From assembly GCA_963749715.1 (NCBI GenBank), contig CAVVNR010000001.1, positions 124,001-188,000 of the forward strand: 64,000 nt of DNA, given 5' to 3'. Of the stretch, positions 26,537 through 35,537 are shown piece after piece; position 1 is the first letter of the stretch; every line of letters starts with the position of its first letter. The stretch comes from Roseiarcus sp963749715. Lineage in GTDB: Bacteria > Pseudomonadota > Alphaproteobacteria > Rhizobiales > Beijerinckiaceae. The translations under genes were made by a program, and so were the position numbers. A model generated the notes under the pieces. It was not told the origin of the DNA, ran no database searches, and saw only the letters and a program-made list of their open reading frames with translations.

Positions 26537-28492
26537 TTGAAGGCCCGAATGTCGAGCGTCGACGTCAAGCCGACCAGCAACCGCAAGCCCGCGGGCAAGG
26601 CGGATGCGCCGAATGAGCCGTTCAAGCGGGCGCTGGCCTCGTGCACGCGGGCGCTCGCGCGCCATCCGGAACTGGAGATCGCCTACTCGACCGACAAACC
26701 CTCGCTCGTCACCTCGCCGGAGGGGACCAAGGCGCGGCTGCCCGAGCCGCCGCGGAAGCCCAATCCGCGCGAGGCGGCGATCGTCCGCGGCCTCGCCAAT
26801 TCGTTCGCGCTGCGCCTCGCCTGCCACAACGATGCGCTCCACCGGCGCCTTGCGCCGCAGAGTGCGCCGGCGCGCGCGCTGTTTGACGCGGTCGAGCAGG
26901 CGCGCGTCGAAGCGATCGGCTCGCGCCGCATGCAGGGCGTGGCTTCGAACATCGCCGCCATGCTCGACGACCGCTACCACCGCAGTCCGTTCGCGGAGGC
27001 GCGCACGCGCGAGGAGGCGCCGCTCGAGGATGCGGTGGCGATGCTCGCGCGCCAGCGCCTGACCGGGCTCGAGCCGCCGCGCGGGGCCGCGCGTCTGGTC
27101 GAGCTTTGGCGCCCCTTCATCGAGGAGAAAGCCGGCGCCGATCTCGATCGGCTGAGCAACGCCCTCCTCGACCAGCGCGCCTACGCCAGGCTGGTGCGAA
27201 AAGTCCTCTCCTCCTTGGGGCTCGCGAGCGATTCCGACGCTGACGCCGAGGAGTTGGAGGAGGAGGCGGACGACAAGACGCCGCCGGAGGACGCCGACGA
27301 GGCGCAGGGCGAGGGGGAAGACCAGCAGGCGCAGGATTCGATGCAGCGCGAGGCGGCCGACGACACGGCCGACGACGCCGAGGAGGGCGCGATCGACACG
27401 GTCGACGCGCCGTCGTCGGAGCTTGAGGACGAAGGCGATGCTGGCGACGCGGAAGAGGCGGCGGAGAGCCGTCCCGCGCAACCGGCCGGCGCGGAGAAAC
27501 GCGGACCCGAATACAAGGCTTTTACGACCCGTTTCGACGAAATCGTCGACGCCGACGAATTGTGCGACCCCGACGAATTGCAGCGCTTGCGGGAATATCT
27601 CGACAAGCAGTTGCAGAGCCTCCACTCGGTCGTCGCCCGCCTCGCCAACCGGCTGCAGCGGCGGCTGATGGCGCAACAGAGCCGCTCGTGGGAGTTCGAT
27701 CTCGAAGAGGGCGTGCTCGACAGCGCGCGCCTGCCGCGCGTGATCATCGATTCGCAGCAGCCCTTGTCGTTCAAGCAGGAAAAGGACATGGCGTTCCGCG
27801 ACACGGCGGTGACGCTGCTCCTCGACAATTCCGGCTCGATGCGCGGGCGCCCGATCACGGTCGCCGCGACTTGCGCCGACATCCTCGCCCGAACGCTCGA
27901 GCGGTGCGGGGTCAAGGTCGAGATCCTCGGCTTCACCACCCGCGCGTGGAAGGGCGGACAGTCTCGCGAGGCCTGGCTTCAGGCCGGCAAGCCCGCCAAT
28001 CCGGGACGGCTCAACGATCTGCGCCATCTCATCTATAAGCCCGCCGACGCGCCGTGGCGGCGCGCGCGCAAGAACCTCGGGCTCATGATGCGCGAGGGCT
28101 TGCTCAAGGAGAACATCGATGGCGAAGCGCTCGACTGGGCGCACAAAAGGCTGCTTGGGCGCTCCGAGCAGCGCAAGATCCTGATGATGATCTCCGACGG
28201 CGCGCCGGTCGACGACTCCACGCTCTCGGTCAATCCGGGCAACTATCTCGAGCGCCACCTGCGCTACGTGATCGAGGAGATCGAAACCCGCTCGCCGGTC
28301 GAGCTCATCGCCATCGGCATCGGCCATGATGTGACCCGCTATTACAAGCGCGCGGTGACGATCGTCGACGCCGAGGAATTGGGCGGGGCGATGACCGAGA
28401 AGCTCGCCGAGCTGTTCGACGAGAACGCGGCGCCGCCCGAGCCGGCAAGGCCGGCGCCGGCCAGGCGGGGGCGGAAGGCGAAGGCGGCTTAA
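26537..28492 (+). CDS. cobT: aerobic cobaltochelatase subunit CobT
   Basis: About 650 residues. CobT with CobS forms the AAA+/VWA part of the ATP-dependent chelatase that inserts cobalt into hydrogenobyrinic a,c-diamide in aerobic B12 synthesis. The N-terminal helical domain is followed by a long acidic stretch (about residues 230-320, EELEEEADDKTPPEDADE) and a C-terminal VWA domain with the MIDAS motif LLLDNSGSM and a later ISDGAPVDD. Start is TTG (26537) or the ATG at 26549. cobS is not adjacent. Long antisense frames across it are codon-bias shadows. Confidence 0.95.
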   Translation: MKARMSSVDVKPTSNRKPAGKADAPNEPFKRALASCTRALARHPELEIAYSTDKPSLVTSPEGTKARLPEPPRKPNPREAAIVRGLANSFALRLACHNDALHRRLAPQSAPARALFDAVEQARVEAIGSRRMQGVASNIAAMLDDRYHRSPFAEARTREEAPLEDAVAMLARQRLTGLEPPRGAARLVELWRPFIEEKAGADLDRLSNALLDQRAYARLVRKVLSSLGLASDSDADAEELEEEADDKTPPEDADEAQGEGEDQQAQDSMQREAADDTADDAEEGAIDTVDAPSSELEDEGDAGDAEEAAESRPAQPAGAEKRGPEYKAFTTRFDEIVDADELCDPDELQRLREYLDKQLQSLHSVVARLANRLQRRLMAQQSRSWEFDLEEGVLDSARLPRVIIDSQQPLSFKQEKDMAFRDTAVTLLLDNSGSMRGRPITVAATCADILARTLERCGVKVEILGFTTRAWKGGQSREAWLQAGKPANPGRLNDLRHLIYKPADAPWRRARKNLGLMMREGLLKENIDGEALDWAHKRLLGRSEQRKILMMISDGAPVDDSTLSVNPGNYLERHLRYVIEEIETRSPVELIAIGIGHDVTRYYKRAVTIVDAEELGGAMTEKLAELFDENAAPPEPARPAPARRGRKAKAA

Positions 28493-28705
28493 GCGGCCGG
28501 TCTCATCCCCGGCCCATTTGTACGTCTACGCCATGTGCTATAATCGAGGGCGCGCGCCCTCGGGCGAGCGCTGTCCAAAATTCAACCCAAGTTTTTCAAA
28601 GCCGGGTCAACGCGTCATCTTCAATCAGGCGGCCGGCGGAAAGGTGGGCGAGGGAGATGGGCGCGCCGACGCCGTAATTCCCCACCGCGGTAATTCAGAC
28701 CGCTA

Positions 28706-31700
28706 TCAGGGCAGGGGGACGCTGCAGGTGAAAACGCCGCCACCGGGGTCGCTCAGGAATAGCGCAGCGGAAGACGGCGAAGCGAGAATGGCCTCGACTC
28801 TCCCGCCGGGCGTTGTCTTGCCCTCCGAGACTGCCGCCCAAGGCTGCCAGACCTGAGCGGCTCGACCCAAAGTGCTGATCACAGTGCCTGCCGCGTCGGC
28901 CACGAACAGGCGGATTCGCCCGTCTCCATTCAAGACGGCGCTGACCGGCGCTCCGGGGGTGCTTCGGCCTTCGGACACGCTGGTCCACGGTCGCCATGAA
29001 TCCGCGGCGCCCGCGGTCGTGTAGATTCCGCCCTCGGGGTCGCTGAGAAACAAGGCGATCTGGTTCGGAGCGCTGAGGACGGCGGCAATCGGCGCGCCCG
29101 GAGTGCTAGCCCCCTGCGATACGCTGGTCCATTGGCCCCATTGATCGCCGAAGCCGGACGCCGTGTAGATTCCGCCCCCGGGATCGCTGAGAAACAGGGC
29201 GATCCGGTTCGGAGCGCTGAGGACGGCGGCAATCGGCGCGCCCGGAGTGCTGGCCCCCTGCGATACGCTGGTCCATTGGCCCCATTGATCGCCGAAGCCG
29301 GACGCCGTGTAGATTCCGCCCTCGGGATCGCTGAGAAACAGGGCGATCCGGTTCGGGGCGCTGAGGACGGCGGTAACCGGCGCGCCCGGAGTGCTGGCCC
29401 CTTGCGATACGCTGGTCCATTGGCCCCATTGATCGCCGAAGCCGGACGCCGTGTAAATGCCGCCCTCGGGATCGCTGAGAAACAGGGTGATCTGGTTCGG
29501 AGCGCTGAGGACGGCGGTAATCGGCGCGCCCGGAGCGGTGCTTCCTTGCGAAACACTCGTCCATAACCCCCAACCCTGGCTTGCATCGCCCGAGATTGTG
29601 TAGACGCCGCCTTCCGGATCGCTCAGGAATAAGGAGACCTGAGCCTGAGAAGCGAGAACCGCGGCGACAGGAGCTCCTGGCGGGGTGCTTCCCTCGGAGA
29701 CACTGCTCCACGGCCCCGGGCGGGGCGGCCCGAGTTTCGCGAGGACATTCAGGGTGATCTGATCGATTTCGTTCCAGCCATGGTCGTCCTGACTGAGGCC
29801 CAGCGACCAGTTGATGGTGGCGGCGTTAAAAACAACCCCGCCTGGACTGAACGTTCCCAAAGTGCCCACTTCGAGGTCGGGATAGACCAGGTCATAAATG
29901 CTCGCGAGAGTGTAGTTCGCGGGGGAGTTCAATCCATTGGGCCCATTTGACTGCACCCGGTCGGTCTCAGCCCCGCAGACTGAGCTGTCGATATTTCCAT
30001 CGTTCATGCTGCTGTAGCCGCCGAAGGTATCCGAATTCGCAAGTCCCGTCCCGGCAAAGACCCAACTATCCGCATGTTTGACTGTGAAGAGATGGTCCTG
30101 ATCGTAGTAGAGACCATCGTTGCCGACCCAACTCACTCCGGTCAAGGCGGTTTCTGGTCGTTTCACCAAGTCGTCAAACCAGTGAACTGTGGTTTGCGCA
30201 TGATCTGAAGTGGTCGATACTGGATCAAAGCCCGCCACTTTATAACAAATCATTTGCCTCCCATCGGGGGTGATGCGGATTTGCCACCAGGCGACATTGC
30301 CGCTGAAGAACGCTACGTTGCCTCCCGCTTTTGCGAAGTCTTCGACGCTGTCGCGCATTTGCGCGCTCCAATATTCGTGATGCCCAGCGAACAGGAGCAG
30401 CCGATATTTCTCGCGATCGGGCTGCGCGAAATGCAGGTCGCGGCAAGTGCAAACATCCACGGGAACGCCCCGGCGCGCCAGCCACCGGATGAACGGGATT
30501 TCCCACGACTGAAGAACATTGCCGAATCCGCCGTGAAGGGGACGTTCGAACGACAACTGAAAACCGAAGGGCACCCGAAAGGCAGAGGTGCTTGGGTAGG
30601 CCGCCCCGAAGTCATTGTTCGACACGTATCCGTAGGCGTTCCTGCCTCCCCAGTCGTTGTACGCGTACTGCGTGGTGTCGGACAGTACGAGAAGAATACC
30701 GGTCTCCGAGCCAGAGGGCGCACGCACCACGAGTGGAAGATCGACGGTCAAGGGCGATGCCCCCGTGGTTTGCACGCGAGCCAAATACAAGCCGCTTGGC
30801 CATCCCGGAACGACGAAGGTTGCGACCGCCGGCCATTGAGCGCCGTCTCTCCATGCATTCTGCGGAAGGGGGTTGACGACCGGTTCCGCGGGAAGTCCTG
30901 CGATTTCGGCCACGAACTTTTCCGGTTCGCCAGCGAAAAGCCCCTGCTGGTAGATCCTTATGGAATACGGAGCGGACTGGCTGCTGATGTGAAAGGCGAT
31001 CGACTCGCCGGGGAGCACGCTCCCCGTGGCGACCAGCGCACCGCCCTGCGTGGTCTGGGATGTGATGTAACCGTCGAGCGGCGAAAGCGGGAACACGGGG
31101 CCGTGCCAGTAGAATTCGCCCAGGCCCGCTGCCCTGTCGTAAAACAGAAAATCGGAGAACGCCCCGGTTCCGAAGCGCCAGTCGGGATCGAAGAAAGGCG
31201 ACGAAGAGACCGGCGGACCGTCGTTGAACCAGTGATCCTCGGGGTCGGACATCCAATAATTTCCCGGGACAACCTGGTCAAAAGTCCGGCGCAGCCCAGA
31301 CTGGGTTTCGCGAAGGACTAAGGTTGCCGTTGTGTCGCTCGAGTCCTGAAAAGAATAGATATTGAGCGTTCCCGATCGCCTGTCGTAAAAACCGAGGTCC
31401 GTGTTCCCTGTGCCTCCGAAGTTGCCGGCAACGACTGCCGCGGCTTGCGTCGGCAGACCGTTGGAGCTCGCGGCGAGGATCAGGACACCCGGATCCGGGC
31501 TATCCGCGCAGCGGTACATCAGGGCGCTTCCCGTGGCTGCGTTATAGAAGAACAGGTCCGTGAGCGTGGGAACCTCGCTGATAAAGCCGGGCGTCCAGTG
31601 AAAATCTCCCCCCAAGACGTGGGTGAAGGGCGACGGACCGAAGACTGGGATCGGCAAGCCGCCTCGCGCAAACTGAGCATGGATGCCCGAAAGGACCGAG

Positions 31701-32275
31701 GTCGTGAATGTCTCGAAGGGCGCCCTCCCGGCAAGTCCGAGGGCGTCCGTGGCCCAGATTTCGCCGTAGTCCGTGGAGGCGTCGTAGAAAAAGAGACTGC
31801 TCCAGGGAGAAGAAGCAATGAAGCGTCCTGCTATGATGTGGGTCCAGGAGGTCCGCCATCCGGAGTATTCGCTGAGCAATGAGAAGTTGCCCAGGCCGTC
31901 GCTGCCGTAGAACCGGCCATAGCCGGCGGCCTGATCATACAGAAGCAAGCCGGCGAAACCGGACGATCCGAACAGGCCTGGGACAATGTGGGTCCAGGTT
32001 GCACGATCTCCCAGCGGATCGTATGCGCCTAGATAAGGCGCGCTGATCCGCCCTTGGCCATCGGTCTGATAGAGTTCCGCATAACCGGTGAACTCCTCGA
32101 CAAACAGGAGACAACTATAGATCGATGCCGAAAATTTACCTGGAACAATGGCTGACCATGTCGTTCGCCAGCTTGAGTCGGAGGCAAGTAACCCGAAGTT
32201 CGGCGGATCGGATAGAGCGGGGCGTATCGGCGCCGCAACCGGTCGTGTTCTTCGGAGAGCTTCGAAGGGGGTCAT
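28706..32275 (-). CDS. 1189-residue FG-GAP-like / N,N-dimethylformamidase-like / beta-propeller protein
   Basis: Three parts. Residues about 1-420 hold repeats of the form TWTHIVPGLF...LLLYDQAAGYGRFY, resembling FG-GAP/VCBS propeller blades. Residues about 425-840 resemble the large-subunit domain of N,N-dimethylformamidase (AYNDWGGRNAYGY, GHHEYWSAQMRDSVEDFAKAGGNVAFFSGN, ADSWVFAGTG). Residues about 845-1189 are seven repeats of about 48 residues (WTSVSQG...PGAP...LFLSDPEGGIYTASG), like seven-bladed lectin propellers. No signal peptide is visible, and a stop codon lies two codons before the ATG, so the 5' end may be lost. Substrate unknown; a secreted or surface amide/sugar-binding role is inferred. 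Convergent with cobT. Confidence 0.78.
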   Translation of the reverse strand: MTPFEALRRTRPVAAPIRPALSDPPNFGLLASDSSWRTTWSAIVPGKFSASIYSCLLFVEEFTGYAELYQTDGQGRISAPYLGAYDPLGDRATWTHIVPGLFGSSGFAGLLLYDQAAGYGRFYGSDGLGNFSLLSEYSGWRTSWTHIIAGRFIASSPWSSLFFYDASTDYGEIWATDALGLAGRAPFETFTTSVLSGIHAQFARGGLPIPVFGPSPFTHVLGGDFHWTPGFISEVPTLTDLFFYNAATGSALMYRCADSPDPGVLILAASSNGLPTQAAAVVAGNFGGTGNTDLGFYDRRSGTLNIYSFQDSSDTTATLVLRETQSGLRRTFDQVVPGNYWMSDPEDHWFNDGPPVSSSPFFDPDWRFGTGAFSDFLFYDRAAGLGEFYWHGPVFPLSPLDGYITSQTTQGGALVATGSVLPGESIAFHISSQSAPYSIRIYQQGLFAGEPEKFVAEIAGLPAEPVVNPLPQNAWRDGAQWPAVATFVVPGWPSGLYLARVQTTGASPLTVDLPLVVRAPSGSETGILLVLSDTTQYAYNDWGGRNAYGYVSNNDFGAAYPSTSAFRVPFGFQLSFERPLHGGFGNVLQSWEIPFIRWLARRGVPVDVCTCRDLHFAQPDREKYRLLLFAGHHEYWSAQMRDSVEDFAKAGGNVAFFSGNVAWWQIRITPDGRQMICYKVAGFDPVSTTSDHAQTTVHWFDDLVKRPETALTGVSWVGNDGLYYDQDHLFTVKHADSWVFAGTGLANSDTFGGYSSMNDGNIDSSVCGAETDRVQSNGPNGLNSPANYTLASIYDLVYPDLEVGTLGTFSPGGVVFNAATINWSLGLSQDDHGWNEIDQITLNVLAKLGPPRPGPWSSVSEGSTPPGAPVAAVLASQAQVSLFLSDPEGGVYTISGDASQGWGLWTSVSQGSTAPGAPITAVLSAPNQITLFLSDPEGGIYTASGFGDQWGQWTSVSQGASTPGAPVTAVLSAPNRIALFLSDPEGGIYTASGFGDQWGQWTSVSQGASTPGAPIAAVLSAPNRIALFLSDPGGGIYTASGFGDQWGQWTSVSQGASTPGAPIAAVLSAPNQIALFLSDPEGGIYTTAGAADSWRPWTSVSEGRSTPGAPVSAVLNGDGRIRLFVADAAGTVISTLGRAAQVWQPWAAVSEGKTTPGGRVEAILASPSSAALFLSDPGGGVFTCSVPLP
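28709..29740 (-). repeat. seven 144-bp coding repeats (propeller blades)
   Basis: Blades 2 to 5 are nearly identical at DNA level with an exact 144-bp period: the word ATTGGC recurs at 29131, 29275 and 29419. Outer blades are more diverged. Such homogeneity points to recent expansion or gene conversion. Confidence 0.85.
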
Positions 32276-32344
32276 TTCTTAGATTCCTAGCGTCGCCGAA
32301 CTTCCTACGTTTTTTCTGGATTGCTTCTCTTCGCTCGAAATGAC
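32272..32344. repeat. REP-like palindromic element, overlaps the start of the 1189-residue gene
   Basis: GTCATTTC at 32272 and GAAATGAC at 32337 form the ends; the right half is CTGGATTGCTTCTCTTCGCTCG, matching the family seen at 38.2, 51.1 and 60.9 kb. The ATG of the large gene lies inside the left arm. Confidence 0.6.
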
Positions 32345-32386
32345 GGCGCCGAGTCAGGCTTCGGGCGCCAATCGTCCCGCCGCCGC

Positions 32387-33385
32387 TCACTTCGGCCGGA
32401 GGTCGAGGCCGACGCGCTTGTTGACGAACTGCAAGGTGTAGGCGTGAGTGTAGTCGGCGCCCGCGTCGATCATGCCAGTCGCGACCATCTTGTGGAAAAA
32501 ATCCTTCCAGCGCGCGTCGGTCATCGCGCCGATGCCGAGGGTCAGCGCATCGCCGGAATCGACGATACCGTACTTTTTCATCTCGGCGATGGAGAAGGCG
32601 ATCTGGTCGTCGCTGAGGTCGGGGTTCTCCGTCTTGATCAGATCGTTGGCCCCCGAATTGTCGCCATAGAGGTAGTGGTACCAGCCGATCGCGGAAGCGT
32701 CGACGAAGCGCTGGACGAGATCGGGGTTTTTATCGACGATGTCGTTGCGGGTCACGATCAGCGTCGAATAGGTGTCGTAGCCGTAATCCGAAAGCAGGAA
32801 GACGTTCGGCTTGAAGCCGCCTTGCCTTTCGATCTCGTACGGCTCGGCGGTCACGTAACCTTGCTGGATCGAGTCCTTGTTCTTGATGAAGGGGGCGGAG
32901 TTGAAATTGTAGGGCCTGATGTTCTCGTCCTTGAAGCCGTAGGCGATGCGCAGCCAGGCGTAGAAGGTGTTGATGGCGCCGGCGCCGACATAGTCGACCC
33001 TGGCTTTCGGCAGGTCCTCCCACTTGTCGAGGCCGGCGCCAGGATGCGACATGAAGATTTGCGGACTCTTCTGGAAGTCGGCGGCGACGGCGATGAGCGG
33101 CAGCTTCGCCTCGGCCGAAAGCAGATTGCCGATCATGTCGCCGCCCATGAAGAAATCGAGCTTGCCGAACAGCAGCAAGAGGCCGCCGTTCGACTGCGGG
33201 CCGCCCGGCACGATCGTCACGTCGAGGCCGTATTTCGCATAAGTGCCGTCGGCCGCGGCCTGAAAGAAGCCGCCCGCCGCCGGATCGGCCAGCCAGTTCG
33301 TGCCGAATGTCACTTTGTCGAGCGCCGTAGCCGGCTCGGTCAAGGCGACAATTCCGGCCAGAGCCGCAAGTGCTGCAAATCGCAT
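32387..33385 (-). CDS. ABC transporter substrate-binding protein, NMT1/THI5-SsuA-like
   Basis: Encodes 332 residues; start MRFAALAALAGIVAL gives a signal peptide ending near PATA. The mature protein (KVTFGTNWLADPAAGGFFQAAADG) and the FGKLDFFMGGDM segment match periplasmic binding proteins for nitrate/sulfonate/pyrimidine-type ligands. No permease or ATPase gene lies beside it, so it is an orphan here and may work with a transporter elsewhere. Longer start at 33445 rejected because the signal peptide begins at MRFAAL. Confidence 0.85.
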   Translation of the reverse strand: MRFAALAALAGIVALTEPATALDKVTFGTNWLADPAAGGFFQAAADGTYAKYGLDVTIVPGGPQSNGGLLLLFGKLDFFMGGDMIGNLLSAEAKLPLIAVAADFQKSPQIFMSHPGAGLDKWEDLPKARVDYVGAGAINTFYAWLRIAYGFKDENIRPYNFNSAPFIKNKDSIQQGYVTAEPYEIERQGGFKPNVFLLSDYGYDTYSTLIVTRNDIVDKNPDLVQRFVDASAIGWYHYLYGDNSGANDLIKTENPDLSDDQIAFSIAEMKKYGIVDSGDALTLGIGAMTDARWKDFFHKMVATGMIDAGADYTHAYTLQFVNKRVGLDLRPK

Positions 33386-33625
33386 CCGACATGTCCTCCG
33401 GAAACGGTTCCGCCAACAAAGTCGCGACGCCGGCTCGCTGCCCATGCCGCGACTCTAGCGCACCCGATGCGAAGCGGCCAATTCCGCCCCTGGCAATGAT
33501 CCGCCGCGTCGAGCCTCGGATGATCGGCCGAGCCGCGGCGATGCTTTCCTTTGCTCGGCCGTGAAGCGCTCGCCTCGCTCTCTCGCGTCCGGTATGCTCG
33601 GCGGGCAGCGAGGAGTGTAGAAGCG

Positions 33626-34030
33626 ATGGCGAATGCGACAGGCGAAGTGGTCGAGAGCCCGACCCAGGAATTGCCCTTCAAAGCGGTTGTTTCCACCGAG
33701 GGGAAAGTCGTTCAGGAACGCTATTTCGCCTCCCGCCCGGCGGCCGAGGCGTTCCTCGTCGCGATCCTCGAGGAACTGGCCAAAACGGATAGCGCGGGCG
33801 ACCATCCGCCAGCAGGGAAGGCGACCGGAGCGGTCGTCGAGACTCCGACCCAGGAGATGCCGTTCAAGGCGGTCATTTCGACCGAGGGGAAAATCGTCCA
33901 GGAGCGGTTTTTCGCTTCCCGCCCGGAAGCGGAGGCGTTCATCGTCGAGACGCTGAAGGAATTGGGCAAAGCCGTCGCAAAGCGGGCGGGCCCGGCTGAG
34001 GCGCAAGGGGGATCCCGCTCAAATGGATGA
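33626..34030 (+). CDS. small protein with internal duplication
   Basis: Encodes 134 residues from the ATG at 33626. Two copies of a 46-residue unit: VVESPTQELPFKAVVSTEG... and VVETPTQEMPFKAVISTEG..., each continuing KVVQERYFASRPAAEAF-type sequence and ending in a helix. Predicted as two small alpha/beta units; no known family recognised. Its stop overlaps the start of the FAD monooxygenase by eight bases, so the two are translationally coupled, which hints at a regulatory or accessory link. Confidence 0.75.
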   Translation: MANATGEVVESPTQELPFKAVVSTEGKVVQERYFASRPAAEAFLVAILEELAKTDSAGDHPPAGKATGAVVETPTQEMPFKAVISTEGKIVQERFFASRPEAEAFIVETLKELGKAVAKRAGPAEAQGGSRSNG

Positions 34031-35537
34031 GCCCGCCTCAGCGTCCCCCGTCCTGATCGTCGGAAGCGGCCCTGCCGGATTCTTTGCCGCCTGCGAGCTC
34101 ACGCGTCATGGGGTCAAGCCGCGCATCGTCGAACAGAGGCTCGCGCCGCATCATGAAACTCGCGGGACGGCGCTCCAGCCGGCGGTGCTTGACATCGTCG
34201 ACCGGGCCGGCCTGATCGAGCCGTTCCTCGGCGCCGGCGTGCATATCAAGCATAGCGAGCTCATGGGTCCGGGCATGCGGCCGATCATGAGCGCGGACTT
34301 CGGCGGAGTCGGCTGCCGCCATGAATTCCAGTGCAGCCAGCCGCAATGGCGGACCGAGCAGATCCTGCGCGATCATCTGGCGGCTTGCGGCGTCAAGGTC
34401 GAATATGGCGCCGAGGTCACCGCGATCGAGTCGGGCTCGGAAACGCTCCGGATCACGCTCGCCGCCGGCAGTCGAACGGAGGCCGTCGAGCCTCGCTACC
34501 TCTTGGGCGCCGGCGGCGCGCACGACATCACTCGCCACTCCATGAACGAGCACCTCGTCGGGGAGACCTATGCGGGGAGATACGTCGTCGCCGACGTCAA
34601 GATCGGCCTCGCCATCCCGCCCGAAACCGCCCGCATCGTCGTTGGCGCCCAAGGGTTCGTCCTGTTCGCGCCGCTGCCGGACAGTCGCTGGCTCATTTTC
34701 GTCAGCCGCGAGCAAGCCAATTCGCGCGACGATCCGCCGACCGCGGCCGAGCTCGGCGCAATGGTCAACGCGCTGGTCAGCTTCGATGTCGGCTTGAGCG
34801 ACCTCTCATGGGTCTCCTATTTCAAGATGCACCGGCGCGAAGCCGAGAGTCTCGGCGACGGCCGGCGGTTTTTGCTCGGCAACTCCGGGCACATGTCGAG
34901 CCCGCTTGGCGGGGAGGGGATCAACGCCGCTTTCATGGACGCGGCCGACATCGCCTGGAAGCTCGCCCTCGTCGTGCGCGGCGCGGCGAAGCCGTCGCTG
35001 CTCGCGAGCTACGCGATCGAACGCGGCATGGCGGACGCGCATGCGCTCGAAGTGTCGAATGACATTCACGGTCATATCACGGCGCTGGTCGCCGCCTACC
35101 GCAACGGCGGCGGGGCGCCAAAGCTCCCGCCATCGAGCGCCGACGAGATTGTCTCGGCCGCGCGCCGACGGTCGATGCTCGACGTTTCCTATGCCGGGAG
35201 CCCGCTCGTCGGGCGCTCTGGAGCGACCGTCGCCGCGCCCGAGCCGGGCGCCCGCTTTCCCGATGTCCAGCGGCTCAGGGGCACAGGCCATCACCTGCTC
35301 GCGTTCGGCAAGGCGCCCGGTTTGGACAGGATGCTCGCGCGCTGGGACCGGCTCGTCACGATCGTGGATGGGTCAGCCGAGGGATACGACGCGGCGAAGG
35401 CCGGCGCGCCCGATGGCGGCGCCGTCCTCGTTCGGCCGGACGGCTTCATTGGTTTTCGCGCCGCCCCCGCCGATGCGGAAACGATGGCCGCGCTCGACGC
35501 CCATCTGGCGAGCTATCTCGTTCCCGCCGGCGCATGA
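34023..35537 (+). CDS. FAD-dependent aromatic-ring monooxygenase (PheA/TfdB-like)
   Basis: Encodes 504 residues. N-terminal FAD-binding VLIVGSGPAGFFAACELTRHG, middle substrate domain, and second FAD motif LLGNSGHMSSPLGGEGINAAFMDAADIAWKL (about residues 283-313). C-terminal thioredoxin-like domain as in phenol hydroxylase relatives. These enzymes hydroxylate phenolic substrates with NAD(P)H and O2. Oddity: the usual GDAAH is GNSGH, so the conserved Asp that contacts the flavin ribityl/pyrophosphate is Asn. Substrate unknown. Its stop overlaps the trehalase start by four bases. Confidence 0.85.
   Translation: MDEPASASPVLIVGSGPAGFFAACELTRHGVKPRIVEQRLAPHHETRGTALQPAVLDIVDRAGLIEPFLGAGVHIKHSELMGPGMRPIMSADFGGVGCRHEFQCSQPQWRTEQILRDHLAACGVKVEYGAEVTAIESGSETLRITLAAGSRTEAVEPRYLLGAGGAHDITRHSMNEHLVGETYAGRYVVADVKIGLAIPPETARIVVGAQGFVLFAPLPDSRWLIFVSREQANSRDDPPTAAELGAMVNALVSFDVGLSDLSWVSYFKMHRREAESLGDGRRFLLGNSGHMSSPLGGEGINAAFMDAADIAWKLALVVRGAAKPSLLASYAIERGMADAHALEVSNDIHGHITALVAAYRNGGGAPKLPPSSADEIVSAARRRSMLDVSYAGSPLVGRSGATVAAPEPGARFPDVQRLRGTGHHLLAFGKAPGLDRMLARWDRLVTIVDGSAEGYDAAKAGAPDGGAVLVRPDGFIGFRAAPADAETMAALDAHLASYLVPAGA

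Noticed and set aside
26489..28327. 612-codon minus-strand frame over cobT
   Set aside because: Antisense shadow; the plus strand encodes a textbook CobT with VWA domain.
28980..29560. 144-bp repeats as a CRISPR or rRNA-like array
   Set aside because: Repeats are contiguous, in frame and encode propeller blades; there are no spacers.
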